From an uncultured Rhodanobacteraceae bacterium (GTDB taxonomy: Bacteria > Pseudomonadota > Gammaproteobacteria > Xanthomonadales > Rhodanobacteraceae), in contig CALFNI010000419.1 of NCBI GenBank assembly GCA_937902695.1, positions 1-12,241 of the forward strand: a DNA stretch of 12,241 nt, given 5' to 3'. Below, piece after piece: positions 7,230 through 12,241 of this stretch (position 1 is its first letter; each line of letters starts with the position of its first letter). The notes below the pieces were generated by a model. The model was not told the origin of the DNA. It made no database searches and was given only the letters and a program-made list of their open reading frames with translations. The position numbers and the translations under genes were made by a program.

Positions 7230-8906
7230 ATGCCCGCCCTTCCGTGCCAGGCGTTCCGGTTCTCCATCGCGGGGTTGCTCCTGCTCGGCCTCGCATGGGC
7301 CGTGCCGCGTGCCGCATCTGCCGAACCGCCCGCGCTGCAGCGCATCGATCTGCATCGCAACGGCGGCGTCGGCGACGACGTCGCCGTCACCGTCGGCATT
7401 CCGTTCGCGCCCGGCCAATTGCAGGACGTGGCGCGCGTGCGCATTCTCGATGCGCAGGAGCACGAAATCGCCGCGCACGTCGAGCCGATGCTGTACTGGT
7501 ATCCGAACAAACGCAGCATCCGGGCGGTGCGCGCGCAATTCCGCGCGCACCTGACGGGCGACACGGCGCATTACTTCTTTGCATTCGATGCGCCACGCAC
7601 GATCGATGCGCCCGGCTGGCCGTATGCCGACGGAATGATCGAAGCCGAGGCCGGCCTCAAGGTGCCGGGCGTGCTCGGCACGCTGGATGCAGAGTGGCTC
7701 ACCGCCTCGCTGATCGCCGGTCCGCAGCAGCCGGCGGATCCGGCGAACGCATATGACCGCTACGTCGACACGCAGTTCGCATGGGCAAAAGCGTTGCCGA
7801 CGCGCGAATCGAGCGCGTGGCTGTTCGATCGCACGTCGACATTGTTCAAGCAGTACGTGCGCACCGGCCGCCTCGATTACCTGCAGGCCGCGGTGCTGAG
7901 CTACCGCTTCTACATGGCCCACATCACGCGCAACGCGCCGTTGTTCAAGCGCTCGTGCGTCGGCGAGTTCGCCTTCGGCGAGGTCAAGCCCTGTGATGCC
8001 AAGTACGTCTACGTCGAACCGATCCTGCTCGCCGTCGGCTTGACCGGCGACGACAGCGAGCATGACGCAGCGCTGGTCGACAGCATGATCGGCGTCTGGC
8101 AGCGGCACGCGGCGGAAACGCACCAGCCTTACGCGCGCGTCGATCAGTCGTTCACCGAGCGCTTCGCCGGTCTCGGCTTGCTCGAGACAGTATCGGCGTA
8201 CGAGCTGACCGGCAAAGCCGCCTACCTCGAAGACGTCGGCAGGCGCCTGGTTTGGCTTCGCGATCATCAGGCCGCAAACCCCGACAAGCATCCGCCGGAC
8301 GGCTCGTGGCGGAACAGCTGGCAGACGCACGAAGGCGCTCCATACGACGCGGTCTATGACGTTCGCGGCACCTCGCCCTGGATGAGCGAGAACATCGCCG
8401 ATGGGCTCTGGCATGCGTGGCTCGTCACCGGCGATGCGCGCATTCCGCCGATGCTCGTCGCGTTCGGCGGTTACCTCGAGCGTTACGGCTGGATCGCCGC
8501 GGACACGCTCGCCCAGCACGCCTCGGACTGGGGTCGCGATCCGTGCAGCGGTCCCGACGGGCAGATGTCATGGTATTGGTCGTCGTCGCTCGCGACGCCG
8601 CAGACGCTGATCGATCTGCAGACGCACAACGGAAAGTACACCGACCAGCACAACGTCGAGCTCGCATTGCCCGTCGCGCTCGCGCGGTATTTCACGAGCG
8701 ATCCCGCGCAAGCGAAAGCGCTCGAGCACCGCCTCGCGCTGATCGCCGGATCGTATGCGCAAGGCTGTGCCAGGAACGACGAGACCGCGCGCCGCTTCAA
8801 CTGGAACAATCGGAGCGGCGGCACCGTGCAATGGCTCGTCAAGCACTTTCCCGCGCCCGGCACGCCGCCCGAAAGGCCCGCGGTCATTCCCGCTGCGGCG
8901 CAGTGA
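7230..8906 (+). CDS. Secreted protein of uncertain function, RIFT-barrel/PcRGLX-like N-domain plus alpha-helical toroid-like region
   Basis: The 558-residue product has a signal peptide (hydrophobic core about residues 12-24, ASA before a likely cut at 31/32), so it acts in the periplasm or outside. Residues about 36-125 are beta-rich, with VGIPFAPGQL (55-64) followed by WYPNKRSIRAV (90-100). This pattern resembles the first domain of exo-rhamnogalacturonan lyase-like (PcRGLX/YetA) proteins. From about residue 160 the protein is helical, with repeated tryptophan/tyrosine-rich segments such as SPWMSENIADGLWHAWLVTGD, typical of alpha/alpha-toroid carbohydrate enzymes. Mature cysteines at 243, 255, 439 and 513 could form two disulfides. 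A role in cleaving, trimming or binding the exported polymer is inferred, not shown, and no catalytic residues can be named. The ribosome binding site is weak; translation may be coupled to the glycosyltransferase 16 bases upstream. It converges with the next gene, with only six bases between the two stops. Confidence 0.7.
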   Translation: MPALPCQAFRFSIAGLLLLGLAWAVPRAASAEPPALQRIDLHRNGGVGDDVAVTVGIPFAPGQLQDVARVRILDAQEHEIAAHVEPMLYWYPNKRSIRAVRAQFRAHLTGDTAHYFFAFDAPRTIDAPGWPYADGMIEAEAGLKVPGVLGTLDAEWLTASLIAGPQQPADPANAYDRYVDTQFAWAKALPTRESSAWLFDRTSTLFKQYVRTGRLDYLQAAVLSYRFYMAHITRNAPLFKRSCVGEFAFGEVKPCDAKYVYVEPILLAVGLTGDDSEHDAALVDSMIGVWQRHAAETHQPYARVDQSFTERFAGLGLLETVSAYELTGKAAYLEDVGRRLVWLRDHQAANPDKHPPDGSWRNSWQTHEGAPYDAVYDVRGTSPWMSENIADGLWHAWLVTGDARIPPMLVAFGGYLERYGWIAADTLAQHASDWGRDPCSGPDGQMSWYWSSSLATPQTLIDLQTHNGKYTDQHNVELALPVALARYFTSDPAQAKALEHRLALIAGSYAQGCARNDETARRFNWNNRSGGTVQWLVKHFPAPGTPPERPAVIPAAAQ

Positions 8907-8912
8907 TGCGCC
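8897..8912. repeat. Hairpin at the convergent gene junction
   Basis: GGCGCA-GTGA-TGCGCC is a perfect 6-base stem whose plus-strand loop, GUGA, is a GNRA tetraloop. It contains the stop codon of the secreted-protein gene and reaches into the six-base gap. A second inverted repeat, GCGCCT-C-AGGCGC (8908-8920), overlaps it and includes the stop of the minus-strand gene, so the two foldings compete. No T run follows on either strand, so this is not a classical terminator. It may limit read-through between convergent genes or protect 3' ends. Confidence 0.35.
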
Positions 8913-9668
8913 TCAGGCGCGCCGCCGCTTGGCGAGCGCGTGCCAGACATAAAACGCCATGTAGCGAAGCGAGGCGACGAGGCCGAGCTTCTCGACGTCG
9001 CGATAGATGCGCCATTGCCACGTCGCCGCGCGCAGCTTGTTCGACGACACCGAGTTCTGGCGCACGAGGTACCAGGCGAGCGGTCCTTCGGACGGCACGC
9101 AGACCGCGCGCCCCGCGCGCCGCACGCGGTCGAGCCAGAACACATAGTCTTCGTGGCCGATCTTCAGGAACCGCGTGTCGCCGAGTTCGCGCGCGTACAT
9201 GCCGGTCAGGTTGCCGATATGGTTGCTGCGCAGCATGTCCGCGTAGGTCACTTCGGCGGGCGGGTTCACGTTCGAGAGCACGCGGCCGTCCTCGGCGACG
9301 CGCTGGAACGCGGTGTAGCTGACGCGCGCGCCGGTATCGCGCATCGTCGCCAGCTGCCGCTCGAGTTTCTGCGGATGCCACCAGTCGTCGCTGTCGAGGA
9401 ACGCGACGAATTGCCCTGCCGCCGCATCGAGCGCGAGATTGCGCGCCGCCGCGACGCCGCCGTTCGAAGCGGCCTGAAGCGAGCGCACGCGCCTGTCGGC
9501 CGCCGCATACGCCTTCAGCAGCGTCCACGACGCATCGCGCGAGCCGTCGTCGACGGCGAGCAGCTCGAGCTCGACATGGCTTTGCTGCAGCACCGAGTCG
9601 ATCGCGCGGCGCAAGGTCGCCTCCGCATTGAAAACCGGCATGACCACGCTGACCAGGGGCTTCGTCAC
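8913..9668 (-). CDS. Family 2 glycosyltransferase, minus strand
   Basis: This 251-residue GT-A enzyme is the only gene on the minus strand. It starts at a GTG (9666-9668) backed by a good ribosome binding site, GGAGG, eight bases upstream. Motifs are LVSVVMPVFNA (residues 5-15), DDGSRD (40-45), NGGVAAARN (69-77), the metal-binding DSD of FLDSDD (92-94), and GHEDYVFWLD, with Glu173-Asp174 at the catalytic-base position. The tail ends in a basic KRRRA and carries an aromatic, moderately hydrophobic stretch (LRYMAFYVWHAL) that could touch the membrane. Overall it looks like TuaG/EpsE-type transferases that add a sugar to lipid-linked glycans. Donor and acceptor are unknown. It shares DD-x-WHPQK with the GT2 at 6287-7213. 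Its orientation means separate transcription, probably from the divergent spacer at 9669-9806. Confidence 0.9.
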   Translation of the reverse strand: MTKPLVSVVMPVFNAEATLRRAIDSVLQQSHVELELLAVDDGSRDASWTLLKAYAAADRRVRSLQAASNGGVAAARNLALDAAAGQFVAFLDSDDWWHPQKLERQLATMRDTGARVSYTAFQRVAEDGRVLSNVNPPAEVTYADMLRSNHIGNLTGMYARELGDTRFLKIGHEDYVFWLDRVRRAGRAVCVPSEGPLAWYLVRQNSVSSNKLRAATWQWRIYRDVEKLGLVASLRYMAFYVWHALAKRRRA

Positions 9669-9676
9669 GTGGCCGA

Positions 9677-9681
9677 CCTCC
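9677..9681 (-). promoter_or_regulatory. Ribosome binding site deciding the GTG start of the minus-strand GT2
   Basis: CCTCC on the plus strand reads as GGAGG on the minus strand, eight bases before the GTG at 9666-9668. The match and spacing are near ideal. This supports GTG as the true start; the nearby ATG (9684-9686 read in reverse) is out of frame and meets a stop at once. Confidence 0.75.
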
Positions 9682-9737
9682 GCATGGAAAACGTGCAGCG
9701 TGCGTGAAAAATCCGCGCCGGCAGCGTGGTTGCGTTG

Positions 9738-9753
9738 CCGGCCTCGAGGCCGG
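9738..9753. promoter_or_regulatory. Perfect 16-base palindrome in the divergent spacer (possible operator)
   Basis: CCGGCCTCGAGGCCGG is its own reverse complement. Past one mismatch (G9737/A9754), TT at 9735-9736 pairs with AA at 9755-9756. It lies in the spacer between the minus-strand GT2 (start 9668) and the plus-strand GT-B gene (start 9807 or later), where promoters for both must lie if they have their own. It could be a site for a dimeric regulator or a short hairpin in an mRNA leader. No T run follows on either strand, so a terminator is unlikely. Chance occurrence in GC-rich DNA is possible. Confidence 0.4.
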
Positions 9754-9806
9754 AAACTAGCGCCCCTGACCGGGCGGCTCGGTGCGATCGAATCTCCGGG
9801 GAAGTC

Positions 9807-11126
9807 ATGTCCGCGTCAGCCAACTCCGTGACCGTCGATCCGCTGGTTCCGCGTCGTCGCGACATCGCGCCGCGATCATCGCGCGCCATGAACGCGATGG
9901 CGATTCGCCGCCACGGCCCGCATGCAGAGGGTGCAGTGGACGACGCGCGATTGTCATTCACGGATATCGGGGTCGTCTACTTCGGCAATGACTGGCAGGC
10001 GGAGAACCGCACCAGCAGTCATCACGTCGCCGAACGGCTCGCCCGCGTCATGCCCGTGCTGTACGTCGCGAGCCCGGGCCTGCGCGCGCCGCAGGCGAGC
10101 GGCCGCGACGTGCGCCGGATGGCGCGCAAGCTCGTCGCCGCGCTGAAGCCGCCGCGCCGCGTGCGTGACAACCTCTGGCTCTGCACCGTGCCGCAGATAC
10201 CGTTCCGCCGCCTGCCCGGCGTCGACGCGCTGAACCGCTGGTTCGGCATCCGTGCGGTTCGGCGTGCGCTCCGCGCAGCCGGCATCGCGCGCTCGATCTC
10301 GTGGTTCGTCGTCCCGCACCCGGGCTTCATGGCCGGCCATCTCGGCGAGTCGCTCTGCGTCTACTACTGCATCGACGACTACGCCGCGCATCCGGGCGTC
10401 GACGCCGACCTGATCGGCGCGCGCGACGCGGCATTGACGCGCACGGCCGACATCGTCTTCGTCGCGCCGCCCGCATTGCTCGACGCCAAGCGCGCGCTGA
10501 ATCCCAATACGGTGTTCGCGCCGCACGGCGTCGACGTCGAGCTCTTCGCGAAGGCCTTCGACGAGCGCACCGAGATTCCGCCCGCCGCGCGCGATCTCGC
10601 CCATCCGGTCATCGGCTACTTCGGCTCGCTGCACGAGTGGATCGATTTCGAGCTCATCGAATCGCTCGCGCGCGCCCGGCCGGCATGGACGTTCCTGCTG
10701 ATCGGACACGCCGCTGCCGATGTCTCGCGCCTCGCCGCGCTGCCGAACGTGCGCCTCGTCGGCGCGCAGCCGTATGCGAGCCTGCCGGCATGGGCGAAGG
10801 CGTTCGACGTCGCGATCATCCCGTACCGACTGAACCGGCAGGTCGCCAACGCGAATCCGCTGAAGCTTCGCGAGTATCTTGCGGCAGGCAAGCCTGTCGT
10901 CAGCGTGCGCAATGCCGAGATCGAGAAGTTCGCGCGCTGGGTGCGCATCGCCGACGATCGCGAAGGTTTCCTCGCCGCGATCGAGGATGCGCTGCGCGAG
11001 GAGCGGCCCGGACTTCGCGCCGAACGCAGCGCCGCGGTCGCCGACCAGAGCTGGGATCGCCGCGTCGCCGACGTGCTCGCCGCGGTGTCCGCGGCGCTGT
11101 CGCGGCGCCAACCATCACCTGATTGA
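9807..11126 (+). CDS. GT-B glycosyltransferase (family 1/4, TuaH-like)
   Basis: From the ATG at 9807 (GGGGAAG just upstream) the product is 439 residues. A GTG at 9936, five bases after GAGG, would give 396 residues and begin near the first conserved strand, so the first 43 residues may be untranslated. The N-terminal Rossmann half opens with VVYFGNDW and a SSHHVAERLA helix, followed by PVLYVASPG, like TuaH-type transferases. The second half has PHGVDVE (residues 239-245), VIGYFGSLHEWID, and the donor-site motif NPLKLREYLAAGKPVV, with Glu356 in the position that contacts the nucleotide sugar. The enzyme should act in the cytoplasm with a retaining mechanism on the repeat unit; sugar and linkage are unknown. 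It is followed after 21 bases by the oxidoreductase gene and probably forms an operon with it, transcribed away from the minus-strand GT2. Confidence 0.85.
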   Translation: MSASANSVTVDPLVPRRRDIAPRSSRAMNAMAIRRHGPHAEGAVDDARLSFTDIGVVYFGNDWQAENRTSSHHVAERLARVMPVLYVASPGLRAPQASGRDVRRMARKLVAALKPPRRVRDNLWLCTVPQIPFRRLPGVDALNRWFGIRAVRRALRAAGIARSISWFVVPHPGFMAGHLGESLCVYYCIDDYAAHPGVDADLIGARDAALTRTADIVFVAPPALLDAKRALNPNTVFAPHGVDVELFAKAFDERTEIPPAARDLAHPVIGYFGSLHEWIDFELIESLARARPAWTFLLIGHAAADVSRLAALPNVRLVGAQPYASLPAWAKAFDVAIIPYRLNRQVANANPLKLREYLAAGKPVVSVRNAEIEKFARWVRIADDREGFLAAIEDALREERPGLRAERSAAVADQSWDRRVADVLAAVSAALSRRQPSPD

Positions 11127-11137
11127 ACCATTCCTTC

Positions 11138-11141
11138 GAGG
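11138..11141 (+). promoter_or_regulatory. Ribosome binding site of the oxidoreductase gene
   Basis: GAGG lies six bases before the ATG at 11148, in the 21-base gap after the glycosyltransferase stop codon. It supports this ATG as the start. Confidence 0.5.
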
Positions 11142-11147
11142 CGTTTC

Positions 11148-12241
11148 ATGGAACCGGAATCGAAACAGAGACTGCGCGTCGCCGTCGTCGGCGCAGGCTA
11201 CGTCGCGGCGTATCACCTCGCCGCGCTGAAACGGCTCGACTTCGTCGATATCGTCGCGCTGGCCGATCTCGACACCGCGATGGCCAACACGCTCGCCGGG
11301 CGCTTCGGCGTACCGATGGTCGGACGCACGCTCGGCGATCTCGCCGGCGCCCGGCCGGACGCGGTCTACGTGCTGACGCCGCCGGCGAGTCATTGCGCGC
11401 TCGCGCTGCAGGCGCTCGACATGGGCTGCCACGTGCTCGTCGAGAAGCCGATGGCCGAATCGGTCGCCGAGTGCGAGACGATGATCGCGCGCGCGAAGGA
11501 AAAAGGCCTCGTGCTGTCGGTCAACCACTCGGACCGCCTCGACCCGGTCGTCGTCAAGGCCCTCGGGCACGCGCGTACCGGCACCTGCGGCGACGTGCTG
11601 TCGGTCGACGTGCTGCGCAGCTCCGAATATCCCGAATACGCCGGCGGGCCGCTGCCGGCGCTGGTCCGCCAGGGTTCCTATCCGTTCCGCGATCTCGGCG
11701 TGCACGGGCTCTACGTGCTCGAGGCGTTCCTGGGCACCGTCGGCGATCTCGACGTCGGCTATCGCGCGACCGGCACGAATCCGAACCTCAAGTTCGACGA
11801 ATGGCACGCCGACGCGCGCTGCGAGCACGGCCTCGGCCGGCTGCTGCTGTCGTGGAATGCGCGGCCGATGGAAAGCCGCATCGTCGTGCGCGGCACGCGC
11901 GGCACGATCGAGGTCGACCGTTTCCTGCAGATCTGCCGCGTACACCGCGTGCTGCCCGGCCCGAAGTTCATCGGCATCGTCATGAACGCGTTCATGAGCG
12001 GGCTCGCCGACGTGTTCCGCGTGCCGTGGAACGTCCTGCGCTTCGCGACGAAGCAGCTCAAGCCCTCGCCCGGCATCCAGGCCGGCGCCGCCGGTTTCGC
12101 GCAGGCGCTGCACGACAAGACGCCGCCGCCGGTACCGCCCGAAGAAGGCCTGCGCGCGGTCGCATTGATGGAATCGGTCTGCGCGACCGCCGACGCCGAG
12201 CGCATCGCCGAGATCGAATCGCGCTACGCGCCGGTTCCGCC
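11148..12241 (+). CDS. Gfo/Idh/MocA family NAD(P)-dependent oxidoreductase (3' end outside window)
   Basis: The frame is open from the ATG at 11148 to the window edge, giving 364 residues without a stop. The N-terminal Rossmann fold carries VVGAGYVAAYH (residues 13-23), an acidic strand end at ADLD (39-42), and TPPASH (77-82). The family signature EKP is at 99-101, whose lysine is catalytic. In the second domain Asp182 and His186 (RDLGVHG) match the D-x-x-x-H pair of active members. The family oxidises or reduces a sugar hydroxyl or carbonyl, often on a nucleotide sugar or cyclitol. In an EPS locus it most likely helps make an unusual sugar donor such as a keto-, amino- or uronic-type sugar, but the substrate is not readable. 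About 360 residues is already typical, so only a short tail is likely missing. It directly follows the GT-B gene. Confidence 0.87.
   Translation, partial: MEPESKQRLRVAVVGAGYVAAYHLAALKRLDFVDIVALADLDTAMANTLAGRFGVPMVGRTLGDLAGARPDAVYVLTPPASHCALALQALDMGCHVLVEKPMAESVAECETMIARAKEKGLVLSVNHSDRLDPVVVKALGHARTGTCGDVLSVDVLRSSEYPEYAGGPLPALVRQGSYPFRDLGVHGLYVLEAFLGTVGDLDVGYRATGTNPNLKFDEWHADARCEHGLGRLLLSWNARPMESRIVVRGTRGTIEVDRFLQICRVHRVLPGPKFIGIVMNAFMSGLADVFRVPWNVLRFATKQLKPSPGIQAGAAGFAQALHDKTPPPVPPEEGLRAVALMESVCATADAERIAEIESRYAPVP

Noticed and set aside
4406..7564. Open frame of 1052 codons on the minus strand spanning the flippase and GT2 genes
   Set aside because: Very long, but its product is an Arg/Asp/Glu/His-rich string without domain pattern. 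It runs opposite three genes with clear family motifs; strong third-position GC bias removes stops from this frame.
8417..9322. Plus-strand open frame of 301 codons crossing the convergent junction
   Set aside because: It overlaps the ends of two well-supported genes in shadow frames and has an arginine-rich product without motifs.
9738..9753. Reading the palindrome as an intrinsic terminator
   Set aside because: The stem is only six base pairs with a four-base loop, no T run follows on either strand, and it lies upstream of both flanking genes rather than downstream.
9726..9806. GTG start at 9726 for the GT-B gene
   Set aside because: It would place the palindrome inside the coding sequence, has no ribosome binding site, and adds residues without conservation. 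Later starts at 9807 or 9936 are better supported.
1..12241. Mobile elements, CRISPR arrays, tRNA or rRNA genes
   Set aside because: No transposase-like frame, regularly spaced repeats, cloverleaf or conserved rRNA segment was recognised on either strand.

Overview
The window is a GC-rich stretch of an exopolysaccharide (EPS) or capsule biosynthesis locus, probably from a beta- or gammaproteobacterium. This placement rests on strong G/C bias at third codon positions, tight gene packing, and the kinase-then-outer-membrane-barrel gene order. That order resembles the methanolan-type epsG/epsL arrangement, often found near exosortase/PEP-CTERM genes. No exosortase, PEP-CTERM protein, 16S gene or other taxonomic marker is visible, so the organism cannot be named.

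Layout: (1) 2-406 is the C-terminal end of a CpsD/EpsG-like P-loop tyrosine autokinase. (2) 430-1758 is an exported outer-membrane beta-barrel protein resembling EpsL. (3) 1844-2824 is a UDP-glucose 4-epimerase (galE). It overlaps by an ATGA junction with (4) 2821-4620, a secreted heparinase II/III-like protein. (5) 4685-6241 is a Wzx-like flippase. (6) 6287-7213 is a GT2 glycosyltransferase. (7) 7230-8906 is a secreted, probably alpha/alpha-toroid protein of uncertain function with an N-terminal domain like those of PcRGLX/RIFT-barrel proteins. (8) 8913-9668, on the minus strand, is a second GT2 enzyme. (9) 9807-11126 is a GT-B (family 1/4, TuaH-like) glycosyltransferase. (10) 11148 to the window end is a Gfo/Idh/MocA oxidoreductase, cut off by the edge.

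Together the genes supply parts of a Wzx-type pathway: sugar-nucleotide supply (GalE, perhaps the oxidoreductase), repeat-unit assembly (three glycosyltransferases), translocation (flippase), length or export control (autokinase), and outer-membrane and periplasmic functions (barrel and two secreted enzyme-like proteins). No priming transferase, Wzy polymerase, Wza pore or complete Wzc is present, so the locus must continue on at least one side.

Most genes are co-directional with short gaps or overlaps. The exception is the minus-strand GT2, which is convergent with gene 7 (6-base gap) and divergent from gene 9. The three non-coding places worth attention are a hairpin between epsL and galE, overlapping inverted repeats at the convergent junction, and a perfect 16-base palindrome in the divergent spacer. 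No gene-free stretch exceeds 300 bases. I found no RNA gene, insertion sequence, CRISPR array or attachment site. I see no clear undescribed system; the most unusual content is the pair of secreted polysaccharide-lyase-like proteins inside a biosynthetic locus.
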